64,000 bases of DNA from Flavobacterium sp. HJJ (GTDB taxonomy: Bacteria; Bacteroidota; Bacteroidia; Flavobacteriales; Flavobacteriaceae): NCBI RefSeq assembly GCF_015351475.1, contig NZ_JADKPR010000023.1:17939-81938 (forward strand). The letters run 5' to 3'. The notes below the pieces were generated by a model, which did no database searches, was not told the DNA's origin, and saw only the letters and a list, made by a program, of their open reading frames with translations. The translations under genes and the position numbers were made by a program. Below, in pieces: positions 44,937-52,922 of the stretch; positions within the stretch are counted from its first letter, which is position 1, and each line of letters starts with the position of its first letter.

Positions 44937-45257
44937 TTATCCTTTTAAGTTTTTTAAATTATCGATGCTGATTGATCCAATATTTCTAAATATTGAAACC
45001 AATATGGCGAGTCCTACCGCAACTTCTGCAGCTGCTACTGCCATGGAGAAAAATACGAATACTTGTCCTTGTGTGTCTTGGTGGTAAGTAGAGAAAGCCA
45101 CAAACAATAAGTTAACAGCATTCAGCATGATTTCGATAGACATGAACACAATGATTGCATTTCGTCTATACAAAACCCCAAAAATCCCGATACAAAAAAG
45201 TGTTACACACAGGAAGATATAGTTCTCTATACCAATTTGAGTTAAAATATTATTCAT
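44937..45257 (-). CDS. nuoK: NADH-quinone oxidoreductase subunit K
   Basis: Small membrane subunit of complex I, 106 aa with three transmembrane helices carrying the conserved acidic residues in MSIEIMLNAVNLLFV and MAVAAAEVAVGLAI. Its first base overlaps the nuoJ stop codon. Confidence 0.96.
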   Translation of the reverse strand: MNNILTQIGIENYIFLCVTLFCIGIFGVLYRRNAIIVFMSIEIMLNAVNLLFVAFSTYHQDTQGQVFVFFSMAVAAAEVAVGLAILVSIFRNIGSISIDNLKNLKG

Positions 45258-45766
45258 TATTTTTCTAATTTTTCTTTTTTAGACAATAACACAGTTCCAA
45301 TCATCGCTACTAATAATAAGATAGAAGCAAATTCGAATGGCACCATATACTCATTCAGCAATGCTTTTCCAAGTACTTTTATCGACTGGTAATCTTCGCC
45401 AGTATAATCATACTCTACGATTGGTTTCGAATTAATAAAGATTTTTATCAAAACCAGACACACCAAACAAAAGGAAACAATAGCTCCCAACCTTGTGAAC
45501 CTCGGCTTGTGAACTTCATCAGCTTCATTAAGATTCATAAGCATTATCGTAAAGAGCAGTAAAATCATTATCGCTCCCGAATAAACTATGATATGTACAA
45601 TGGCCAAAAACTGGGCATTCAGCAGTAAATAATGTCCTGCAATAGAGAAAAAACAAATCACTAAATAGATAGCGCTGTGTATTGGATTTCTGCTAAAAAT
45701 GGTTAAAAATGCTGTTAGCAATGTGATTGCAGACAATACGCAAAATAAAATAAGTACTGTTGACAT
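45257..45766 (-). CDS. nuoJ: NADH-quinone oxidoreductase subunit J
   Basis: Membrane subunit of complex I, 169 aa with five hydrophobic segments; the conserved third helix has HIIVYSGAIMILLLFTIMLMN, which includes the pi-bulge Tyr region. One-base overlaps with nuoI and nuoK indicate coupled translation. Confidence 0.96.
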   Translation of the reverse strand: MSTVLILFCVLSAITLLTAFLTIFSRNPIHSAIYLVICFFSIAGHYLLLNAQFLAIVHIIVYSGAIMILLLFTIMLMNLNEADEVHKPRFTRLGAIVSFCLVCLVLIKIFINSKPIVEYDYTGEDYQSIKVLGKALLNEYMVPFEFASILLLVAMIGTVLLSKKEKLEK

Positions 45767-46311
45767 TAGTTAGCGTTTTTTAGTTGAGTGTTTTTCAAAG
45801 CCATTTCAAGTGGCATAACCAGTTTGTCTTTTCCGAAAATGAAATCTTCTCTGTCATAATTGGCAGGAACCAATTCTTTAGAAATAGTCAAATAAATTGC
45901 ATCCTTTGGACAAGCTTCCTCGCAAAGTCCGCAAAAAATACATCTTAACATATTGATTTCATATATCTCAGCATATTTTTCTTCTCTGTACAAATGTTTT
46001 TCATCTGCTTTACGCTCTCCGGCTTTCATCGTGATAGCTTCAGCAGGACAAGACAAAGCACATAATCCGCAAGCGGTACAGTTCTCACGCCCTTGTTCAT
46101 CGCGTTTCAGCATGTGCTGACCACGATATACAGGACTCATTACACGAACCTGCTCAGGATATTGAATTGTTGCTTTTTTTCTAAAAAAGTGTTTTATCGT
46201 AATGGCTAAACCTTTTACAATCGCAATCAGATACATGCGTTCCAAAAAAGTCATTTCCTTGTTGGAGACCACTTTTTTTCTTCCCGATAAGGATATAGTT
46301 TCTATTGACAT
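45766..46311 (-). CDS. nuoI: NADH-quinone oxidoreductase subunit I (2x[4Fe-4S])
   Basis: Ferredoxin-like subunit passing electrons to NuoB. 181 aa with two tetra-cysteine motifs, CTACGLCALSCPAEAI and CIFCGLCEEACPKDAIYL. In most operons nuoI follows nuoH directly; here an ORF6N gene and an RNA-like element stand between them (46312-47067). Confidence 0.97.
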   Translation of the reverse strand: MSIETISLSGRKKVVSNKEMTFLERMYLIAIVKGLAITIKHFFRKKATIQYPEQVRVMSPVYRGQHMLKRDEQGRENCTACGLCALSCPAEAITMKAGERKADEKHLYREEKYAEIYEINMLRCIFCGLCEEACPKDAIYLTISKELVPANYDREDFIFGKDKLVMPLEMALKNTQLKNAN

Positions 46312-46334
46312 TTTTTATTTTTTATTTTTATTTT

Positions 46335-46415
46335 GGAGCTAATCCTGCTATCCGTTGCAATCTTTTATGTTTTTAAAGGAAAAAAATAAAAGGATTTCCA
46401 CTGCTATCAGGGCTA
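46335..46415 (-). ncRNA. Flavobacterial structured RNA motif, copy B
   Basis: Read on the minus strand it starts TAGCCCTGATAGCAGTGGAA, continues to ATCCT, forms an apical stem CTTTTAT/ATAAAAG and ends GATTGCAACGGATAGCAGGA then TTAGCTCC. The flanking blocks match copy A at 60725-60797, while the apical stem has a completely different sequence that still pairs. From memory this resembles the Flavo-1 RNA class of Flavobacteria; this was not checked. It lies between the ORF6N gene and nuoI, inside the nuo transcript. Confidence 0.6.
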
Positions 46416-46437
46416 GGGCATTTGTGAATTAATCAAT

Positions 46438-46956
46438 TTAGTTTTTATATCCAATTTTATTTCTTTCAATTTTATTTTCTTGTTTGTCAATTAGTTCATC
46501 TAAATAATTAAAAACCAATTCAATGTTTTTACTTTGATGAGATAATTTATTTTTGATATCCTCAATTTCTAATTTTATATTCAAATTGTCTGACAAATCT
46601 TTTGTAATTTTTGTAAAAACACGAATTATTTGAATATTAACTTTTATTGCTGTTGGACTATTTAAAACACTCGAAAGCATTGCAACACCTTGTTCTGTAA
46701 AAGCCATTGGTGCTAATCTGTTTCCTCCCCAACTTGAGGTGCCAATTTGGCTCCTCAAGATTTCAAACTCTACAGCCGAAAGCTCAAACATAAAATCATC
46801 TGGAAATCGCTCTAAATTTCTTCTAACCTGACGCTTTAGTTGTTTTGTTTCAATAGCGTAAAGTTCTGCTAAATCACTATCCAGCATTACTTTTTGATTT
46901 CTAATAAAATAAATCTTATTAGTTATAATTTCACTTGGAATTCCTATTTCATCCAT
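46438..46956 (-). CDS. ORF6N-domain protein
   Basis: 172 aa; the ORF6N domain covers about residues 8-95 (IYFIRNQKVMLDSDLAELYA, ETKQLKRQVRRNLERFPDDF), followed by NRLAPMAFTEQGVAMLSSVL and a C-terminal coiled coil (about 125-172). The family is found in phages and scattered bacterial islands and is thought to bind DNA. Here it is inserted in the nuo operon between nuoH (111 bp upstream) and nuoI (126 bp downstream), same direction. No other phage gene is near. Biological role unknown. Confidence 0.9.
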   Translation of the reverse strand: MDEIGIPSEIITNKIYFIRNQKVMLDSDLAELYAIETKQLKRQVRRNLERFPDDFMFELSAVEFEILRSQIGTSSWGGNRLAPMAFTEQGVAMLSSVLNSPTAIKVNIQIIRVFTKITKDLSDNLNIKLEIEDIKNKLSHQSKNIELVFNYLDELIDKQENKIERNKIGYKN

Positions 46957-47067
46957 AAGTTTAATCTACAAAAATCAATAGTTATAATTTATTTAGGTGT
47001 CATAAAATACGATATGTTATGTTTTAACCGATTCGTAAATTGGAACCAAATAGGTTATTAAAAAAAA

Positions 47068-48120
47068 TTAAAATCCTAAATAAACAGCTATTTCACTTCT
47101 CAAAATAACAACTCCGGTTATCATAATATTTGCAATCGCAAGCGGAATAAGAATTCTCCATCCCAGATGCATTAATTGGTCATATCTAAATCTTGGTATC
47201 GTCCATCTAATCCACATAATGAAGAAAATAAATCCGCATATCTTTGCAAACAAAACAGCCATTCCAATTACGTTGGCAATATTTACTCCTAAATTCTCTA
47301 CAGCCCATCCCATTCCAGGATAATTGTATCCGCCAAAAAATAAGACTGCCATGATAGTAGAGGAAACAAACATATTTGCATATTCGGCAAATAAATAGAA
47401 TCCCATTTTCATTGAAGAATATTCTGTATGATATCCTCCAATTAATTCCGATTCACATTCCGCTAAGTCGAAAGGAGTTCTGTTTAATTCAGCAAAAGAA
47501 CAAATCAGGAAAATCAGAAAAGTCAATGGCTGATACAAAACATTCCAGTGCCATTCTGATTGCTGTATTGAGATTTCTTTCAGGCTTAAAGTTCCTGTCA
47601 TCATAGTCAAAGCGATTATTGATAATCCCATTGCTACTTCATAAGAAACCATTTGTGATGCCGCTCTGATAGCTCCCATCAAAGAGAACTTATTATTCGA
47701 AGCCCATCCTCCAATCATTATACCATAAACACCAAGAGAAACTACTCCAAAAACATATAAGACAGCAATATTAACGTCAGTTGCCTGCAATAAAATATCT
47801 CTTCCAAACAAGTGTAATTTATCTCCCCAAGGAATAACAGCACTTGTCATCAAGGCAGTACTCATTGCAATTGCTGGCCCTACTACAAATAAAAATCTAT
47901 TAGGAGTATTTGGAAAAAATTCTTCTTTTGCAAATAATTTACCTCCATCAGCAAGCGGCTGCAATAATCCTCCCCATCCTGCACGGTTTGGACCAACTCT
48001 ATCCTGCAGAAAGGCAGCTACTTTACGTTCAGCCCATGTAGAATACATAGCCATAAGCATAGTAAGAGCAAAAATTACTACTATAAATACACCTTTTTCT
48101 ATAACAAATGTACTATCCAT
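47068..48120 (-). CDS. nuoH: NADH-quinone oxidoreductase subunit H
   Basis: Membrane subunit at the quinone site, 350 aa, eight or nine helices. Signatures: ERKVAAFLQDRVGPNRAGW near the N-terminus and FAELNRTPFDLAECESELIG in the middle (conserved acidic loop). It starts 2 bp after nuoG. Confidence 0.97.
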   Translation of the reverse strand: MDSTFVIEKGVFIVVIFALTMLMAMYSTWAERKVAAFLQDRVGPNRAGWGGLLQPLADGGKLFAKEEFFPNTPNRFLFVVGPAIAMSTALMTSAVIPWGDKLHLFGRDILLQATDVNIAVLYVFGVVSLGVYGIMIGGWASNNKFSLMGAIRAASQMVSYEVAMGLSIIALTMMTGTLSLKEISIQQSEWHWNVLYQPLTFLIFLICSFAELNRTPFDLAECESELIGGYHTEYSSMKMGFYLFAEYANMFVSSTIMAVLFFGGYNYPGMGWAVENLGVNIANVIGMAVLFAKICGFIFFIMWIRWTIPRFRYDQLMHLGWRILIPLAIANIMITGVVILRSEIAVYLGF

Positions 48121-48122
48121 TT

Positions 48123-49154
48123 TTAAGAGTTTTGAGTGTTAATGTCCAATGGATTTGAAGCCATACTTATCTTTTTACGGTCTTGGTCTCTGCCCAAAAG
48201 AATATTTTTCTCAGTAGCGATTTCTACTTTCTCCAACGGACGTGTATAGTTATTTTGATTAATAACTGAATCTTTTTCAAACTCGCGTGGTCCTTCAATC
48301 ACCCAGTCAGAAACCTCCTTTTTGTCAAAACGGCAAGTGTTACAAATGAATTCTTCTACTTCGTGGAATTCATCTTTACGGCCAGTCACACGCTGAATTT
48401 CATTTCCAAACATCCAAACGGTAGTTTTTCCGCAGCATCCTGGAGTGGTACATTCTCTGTGTGCATTATAAGGTTTGTTGAACCAAACTCTTGATTTAAA
48501 TCTAAACGTTTTATCAGTCAAAGCACCAACGGGACATACATCAATCATGTTTCCAGAAAATTCATTTGTTATGGCTTTTGAAATACAAGTAGAGATGTTT
48601 GCATGATCACCACGATCCATTACGCCATGAACACGATTGTCTGTCAATTGATCGGCAACTTGTACACATCTTTGACATAAAATACAGCGGTTCATGTGTA
48701 ATTGAATATTTGGACCAATATCTTCTGGTTCAAAAGTTCTTTTTTCTTCAATATAACGCGATGCTGATTTTCCGTGTTCGAAGCTTAAATTCTGAAGATC
48801 ACATTCTCCAGCCTGGTCACAGATAGGGCAGTCAAGCGGATGGTTAATCAACAAAAATTCTGTTACCGATTTTCTTGCTTCCTGAACTCTTGGGGATGCT
48901 TTACTGGCGATTTCCATTCCGTCCTGACAGCCTGTAACACAAGATGCCATTAGTTTTGGCATTGGCCTTGGGTCAGCATCACTTCCTTTGGTTACATCGA
49001 CTAAACAGCATCGGCATTTACCGCCGCTCCCTTTTAGTTTAGAATAATAGCACATTGCTGGCGGAACAACATCGCCTCCAATCATGCGCGCAGCCTGCAG
49101 AATCGTTGTTCCTGCTTCTACTTCAATTTCTTGACCGTCTATGGTTACTTTCAT
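48123..49154 (-). CDS. nuoG: NADH-quinone oxidoreductase subunit G, compact form
   Basis: Iron-sulfur subunit of the peripheral arm. The start at 49154 (MKVTIDGQEIEVEAGTTILQ) is preferred; the longer frame from 49208 would translate the inverted-repeat spacer. 343 aa: [2Fe-2S] ferredoxin domain (KCRCCLVDV), His-Cys3 cluster region (CPICDQAGECDLQ), and the [4Fe-4S] part (CILCQRC...DVCPVGAL). The protein stops shortly after a further Cys group (EFICNTCRF), lacking the large molybdopterin-oxidoreductase-like domain of E. coli NuoG (about 900 aa). Confidence 0.94.
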   Translation of the reverse strand: MKVTIDGQEIEVEAGTTILQAARMIGGDVVPPAMCYYSKLKGSGGKCRCCLVDVTKGSDADPRPMPKLMASCVTGCQDGMEIASKASPRVQEARKSVTEFLLINHPLDCPICDQAGECDLQNLSFEHGKSASRYIEEKRTFEPEDIGPNIQLHMNRCILCQRCVQVADQLTDNRVHGVMDRGDHANISTCISKAITNEFSGNMIDVCPVGALTDKTFRFKSRVWFNKPYNAHRECTTPGCCGKTTVWMFGNEIQRVTGRKDEFHEVEEFICNTCRFDKKEVSDWVIEGPREFEKDSVINQNNYTRPLEKVEIATEKNILLGRDQDRKKISMASNPLDINTQNS

Positions 49155-49167
49155 ATTATTAGTTGTT

Positions 49168-49231
49168 AGTTGATGGTTGTTGGTTGTTTGTTTCTGGAAT
49201 TCCATCAACTATCAACCAACAACCATCAACT
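49168..49231. repeat. Perfect inverted repeat in the nuoF-nuoG gap
   Basis: AGTTGATGGTTGTTGGTTG (49168-49186) and its exact complement (49213-49231) form a 19-bp stem with a 26-nt loop in the 79-bp spacer. It is not followed by a T-tract in the direction of transcription. It could set the ratio of nuoF to nuoG mRNA or be a mobile filler repeat. Confidence 0.75.
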
Positions 49232-49233
49232 TT

Positions 49234-50601
49234 TTATACTGTTTGTTTTGCTACCAAATGCTTTACTTTTTCAAAAGGTTCATCAACAAAATGGTCTCTG
49301 TTTTTTATTTTTTCAGGGAAACGAACATGGTATTCAAATTCATCTCTAAAGTGACGAATAGCCGCTGCTACCGGCCAGGCTGCTGCGTCTCCAAGTGGAC
49401 AGATTGTATTTCCTTCTATTTTACTTTGAATACTCCATAGTAACTCGATATCTTCTTCGCGACCGTGTCCATTTTCAATTCTATGCAATACTTTTTCCAT
49501 CCAGCCTGTTCCTTCTCTGCAGGGCGTGCACTGTCCACAGCTTTCGTGGTGGTAAAAACGGGAGAAATTCCAGGTATTACGAACGATACAAGAAGTATCA
49601 TTATATACGATAAATCCTCCGGAACCCAGCATTGATCCAGTGGCAAAACCACCGTCGCTTAAGGATTCGTATGTCATCAAACGATCTTCGCCTGCGGCAG
49701 TTTTGTAAATTAAATGTGCTGGTAATACCGGAACAGAACTTCCTCCGGGTACAAAAGCTTTCAAAGGACGGTCAGAACTCATTCCGCCAAGATATTCGTC
49801 GGAATTCATGAATTCGTAAACACTTAATCCTAATTCAATTTCATAAACACCAGGATTCTTAATATGTCCCGAAGCTGAAATTAATTTGGTTCCTGTAGAT
49901 CTTCCGATACCAATTTTTGCATAATCTGCTCCCGAATTGTTTACAATCCAAGGCACTGCTGCAATAGTTTCTACGTTATTTACAACTGTTGGGTTAGCCC
50001 AAAGCCCAGAAACAGCTGGGAATGGCGGTTTGATACGAGGATTTCCTCTTTTTCCTTCTAATGATTCAATCAAAGCAGTTTCTTCACCACAGATGTAGGC
50101 TCCGCCACCGATTTGGACATGTAATTCTAAATCAAATCCAGAACCCAATATATTTTTTCCTAACCAGCCTGCTGCTTTAGCTTCGGCGATGGCTCTTTCT
50201 AATATTTTATAAACCCACATATATTCCCCACGAATGTAGATATAGGAACGGTTTGCGCCCAATGCATAACTGGAAGTAATCATTCCCTCGATCAATAAAT
50301 GAGGAATATATTCCATCAAATAACGATCCTTGAATGTTCCTGGTTCAGATTCATCAGCATTGCAAACCAAATGTCTTGGTTTTCCTGATTTTTTGTCAAT
50401 AAAACTCCATTTCATACCTGCTGGGAAACCAGCACCACCACGACCGCGCAATCCCGAAGTTTTTACTTCTTCAACTACTTCATCCGGCGTTAAGGTTTTT
50501 AAGGCTTTTTCTACAGAAGCATAACCGCCGTTAGCACGATATACTTCGTAGGTTTTAATGCCTGGAATATTGATTTTGTCTAATAATATTTTTTGTGACA
50601 T
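49234..50601 (-). CDS. nuoF: NADH-quinone oxidoreductase subunit F (NADH/FMN site)
   Basis: Flavoprotein subunit that oxidises NADH, 455 aa. Glycine-rich FMN/NADH segments SGLRGRGGAGFPAGMKW and GAYICGEETALIESLEGKRG are present; the N3 cluster cysteines are in ESCGQCTPCREGTGW and GNTICPLGDA. Unusually, it is not adjacent to nuoE: the TOPRIM gene ends 7 bp before its start codon. Confidence 0.97.
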   Translation of the reverse strand: MSQKILLDKINIPGIKTYEVYRANGGYASVEKALKTLTPDEVVEEVKTSGLRGRGGAGFPAGMKWSFIDKKSGKPRHLVCNADESEPGTFKDRYLMEYIPHLLIEGMITSSYALGANRSYIYIRGEYMWVYKILERAIAEAKAAGWLGKNILGSGFDLELHVQIGGGAYICGEETALIESLEGKRGNPRIKPPFPAVSGLWANPTVVNNVETIAAVPWIVNNSGADYAKIGIGRSTGTKLISASGHIKNPGVYEIELGLSVYEFMNSDEYLGGMSSDRPLKAFVPGGSSVPVLPAHLIYKTAAGEDRLMTYESLSDGGFATGSMLGSGGFIVYNDTSCIVRNTWNFSRFYHHESCGQCTPCREGTGWMEKVLHRIENGHGREEDIELLWSIQSKIEGNTICPLGDAAAWPVAAAIRHFRDEFEYHVRFPEKIKNRDHFVDEPFEKVKHLVAKQTV

Positions 50602-50608
50602 AATTTAT

Positions 50609-51238
50609 TTAATTATTAAATAGATTTTTATCTATGAAATCTAATAATTTTTTTAATTCTATATTTTCATCAGGGTTTATCTCCCAAATATTTTTATCCG
50701 AATAATCATAAACTGTAGAACCTTTATAATCCCAATTCGTACTTCTGTATTTTTTAAACAAATCAATTTTTGAATATAAAAATGCTTTTTGTGCTGGAAT
50801 ATTTAAGTTTTCAGTTTTTGAATCATCTATACAATTTAACATTACTTTCCAACACTTATCAAAAAAGCTAAAATCATTTTTAACGCAAATGTTTAATAAA
50901 TCCTCTAAAATTCCTTCTCGCTCGTCATTAAATGGCAATAAGTATATTTCAAATTTTACGCCTAACTCAATTTCAACATTATTTAAATCTTTTATTCTTT
51001 GTTCCCTGCCTCCATTAATTTTTGTTGAATCGGTGTCAAAAATAATTATATTTTTTGCTTTTTCTTCTTTTCTTTTAATATCAGCTAATAACGGCTGATC
51101 TATTAATTTGTCTTTCCCTTTTACATCAATTACGATACTTGAATCTTCAATTTTAAAAAAGGATTTAAGCAAAAAATCAATAAACAGTTTATCGCTTTTA
51201 CCTTCAACAAATATTTTATTTAAACCGTACTCTTTCAT
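50609..51238 (-). CDS. TOPRIM-like protein, partner of the AAA ATPase
   Basis: 209 aa, no signal peptide. The N-terminal half has the TOPRIM acids: Glu12 in IFVEGKSD and the DxD pair Asp68/Asp70 in NIIIFDTDSTK. It resembles DUF3226/RloB-like proteins that pair with ATPases; family name from memory. TOPRIM domains in such pairs (OLD, PARIS AriB, Gabija) act as nucleases. Start ATG overlaps the ATPase stop (TAATG), so the two are translationally coupled and probably form a complex. It lies within the nuo operon, 7 bp before nuoF. The A+T-rich codon use differs visibly from the nuo genes and suggests acquisition. Confidence 0.75.
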   Translation of the reverse strand: MKEYGLNKIFVEGKSDKLFIDFLLKSFFKIEDSSIVIDVKGKDKLIDQPLLADIKRKEEKAKNIIIFDTDSTKINGGREQRIKDLNNVEIELGVKFEIYLLPFNDEREGILEDLLNICVKNDFSFFDKCWKVMLNCIDDSKTENLNIPAQKAFLYSKIDLFKKYRSTNWDYKGSTVYDYSDKNIWEINPDENIELKKLLDFIDKNLFNN

Positions 51239-52308
51239 TAACCCCTTAATTCAACATTAGAATCTAATCCTGCACTAATTTGGTTGTATGTAAAAGTTGA
51301 AGCATAAATTTTATCTTTATTGGTGCTTTCTTCTAGCTTTACTAATCTAATTTCATTATTATAATTCAACAAGTTTGATGCCTCAATATATGTTTCTGTA
51401 CATTCTTGACTATGTGTCGTTGCAAATAATTGTACATCTAACTCTTTACAAACCTTCATTATGTTTACCCAAAAATCTTTCATTTTGGAATAATGAATGC
51501 CTATTTCAATTTCATCGATTAAAATTCTTTTTCCTTTTAAGGATAACATTTTCAAAACGATATAAAATATTCTTTTGAAACCATCTCCCAATGTGTTTAA
51601 TGGGAAATACTCTTCTTTATCTTCATAACTGATTAAAAAAACGGATTTTAAATCTTCAAAATTTTCTCTAAAATCTATCCCAACTAATCTTCTATCTATT
51701 ATTTTTAGTACTTCGATTAAATTTTTTTTATCATTTTTGGTCTTCAAACTTTCATAAAGTTTTATTGTTTCTTCTTCTAGAGGAGAATCATTAAAACTTA
51801 TCATGGGAAAGTCTAGGATATTCTCATCGTAATTATAGATGTTAAAAGTTTTATCATTAATCAATACTACATGGTTAGTAAATGTTACTTTTAATTCAGA
51901 CGATTTGTCTAATTGTTTATTACCACCAATACTAATCGGAGATATTGAAACTGATTTGTTTTTTTCTAAAAGTGTGTGAAATGTAAAACGAATAGCTTGA
52001 TTCTTATTTTGTTCTACCCAAGTGAAATAATGACCTTGAGGGAATTCATAGTCAAAAACAATTCTACCATCTATATCATATGGGATTTTGACAGCTTTGA
52101 AATCCATTCCTCTTTTGCTTAAGCCCATATGAAAATTAGAAATTAATACTTCTCCTTTTTCATCAAACAACAAAGCCTCCAACAAACAAGTCTTTCCAAC
52201 ATTATTATCGCCAACAATCAAATTAAATTGTCCAATATCGTTTACCTCAAGAGAGTCAAACTTCTTGAAATTTTCGATTTTGAAATAAGTTAAATGATTG
52301 TTTTCCAC
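51238..52308 (-). CDS. OLD/ABC-type AAA ATPase inserted in the nuo operon
   Basis: 356 aa SMC/ABC-class ATPase. Walker A GDNNVGKT (residues 33-40), ABC-like signature NTLGDGFKR (238-246), Walker B RILIDEIE (261-268) and H-loop TTHS (297-300); an insertion of about 190 residues separates the halves without a long coiled coil. The N-terminal FKIENFKKFDSLEVNDIGQFN pattern is typical of AAA_15/AAA_21 defence ATPases. The start codon is GTG, 3 bp after the nuoE stop. Together with the TOPRIM protein it forms a two-gene module like PARIS or a split OLD nuclease; an anti-phage role is inference. Confidence 0.85.
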   Translation of the reverse strand: MENNHLTYFKIENFKKFDSLEVNDIGQFNLIVGDNNVGKTCLLEALLFDEKGEVLISNFHMGLSKRGMDFKAVKIPYDIDGRIVFDYEFPQGHYFTWVEQNKNQAIRFTFHTLLEKNKSVSISPISIGGNKQLDKSSELKVTFTNHVVLINDKTFNIYNYDENILDFPMISFNDSPLEEETIKLYESLKTKNDKKNLIEVLKIIDRRLVGIDFRENFEDLKSVFLISYEDKEEYFPLNTLGDGFKRIFYIVLKMLSLKGKRILIDEIEIGIHYSKMKDFWVNIMKVCKELDVQLFATTHSQECTETYIEASNLLNYNNEIRLVKLEESTNKDKIYASTFTYNQISAGLDSNVELRG

Positions 52309-52311
52309 TTT

Positions 52312-52842
52312 TTATTTATCGTGTAATATTATTTTATCGTCTTTGCAGTCAGCAATTAACTGATCTACTTTTTCTTTTGTCAAATGTTCTTTGTAAAAAT
52401 CACCCAATTGCATCATTGGAGCATAACCACAAGCACCCAGACATTCTACTCCTCTTACTTCAAAAAGACCGTCAGCGGTTGTTTCTCCAATTCCAACGCC
52501 TAATTTTTCACAGGTGTAATCCATTAAATCCTCAACTCCGTTTAAACAGCAAGGTGAAGTCTGGCAAAATTCAAACATGTATTTGCCAATTGGTCTTTGG
52601 TTAAACATCGTGTAAAAAGTTACTACTTCATACACTTCGATTGGTTTTATTAGTAGAATTTCGGCAACTTTATCCTGTAATTCAATACTCAGCCAATTAT
52701 CGTGAGCGTCCTGAACTTCATGTAAAACGGGAAGTAAAGCTGATTTTCGTTTATCTTCTGGATAATGACTGATTAATTCATTGATGCGGGACATCAATGC
52801 TTCGGTCATATTTATTTCTTGTTTGTAATGTGTTCTTTCCAT
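52312..52842 (-). CDS. nuoE: NADH-quinone oxidoreductase subunit E ([2Fe-2S])
   Basis: Thioredoxin-like subunit that binds the N1a cluster and docks onto NuoF. 176 aa; cluster cysteines in CQTSPCCLNG and ECLGACGYAP. Start at 52842 (MERTHYKQEINMTEA); the Met at 52809 is an alternative. The usual nuoE-nuoF junction is broken by the ATPase/TOPRIM pair. The 80-bp spacer to nuoD is made of short direct repeats (TTTTAGA from about 52849, then TCTGCAA up to 52912). Confidence 0.96.
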   Translation of the reverse strand: MERTHYKQEINMTEALMSRINELISHYPEDKRKSALLPVLHEVQDAHDNWLSIELQDKVAEILLIKPIEVYEVVTFYTMFNQRPIGKYMFEFCQTSPCCLNGVEDLMDYTCEKLGVGIGETTADGLFEVRGVECLGACGYAPMMQLGDFYKEHLTKEKVDQLIADCKDDKIILHDK

Positions 52843-52922
52843 TTTTAATTTTAGATTTTAGATTTTAGACTTTAGATTTTTAATCTGCAATCTGCAATCT
52901 ACATTCTGCAATCTTAATTTTT

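Noticed and set aside
46438..46956. Prophage remnant suggested by the ORF6N gene
   Set aside because: No integrase, capsid, tail or lysis gene and no attachment-site repeat nearby; flanking genes are intact nuo genes.
49155..49208. N-terminal extension of NuoG
   Set aside because: The extra 18 residues translate the repeat-rich spacer; NuoG relatives start at MKVTIDG.
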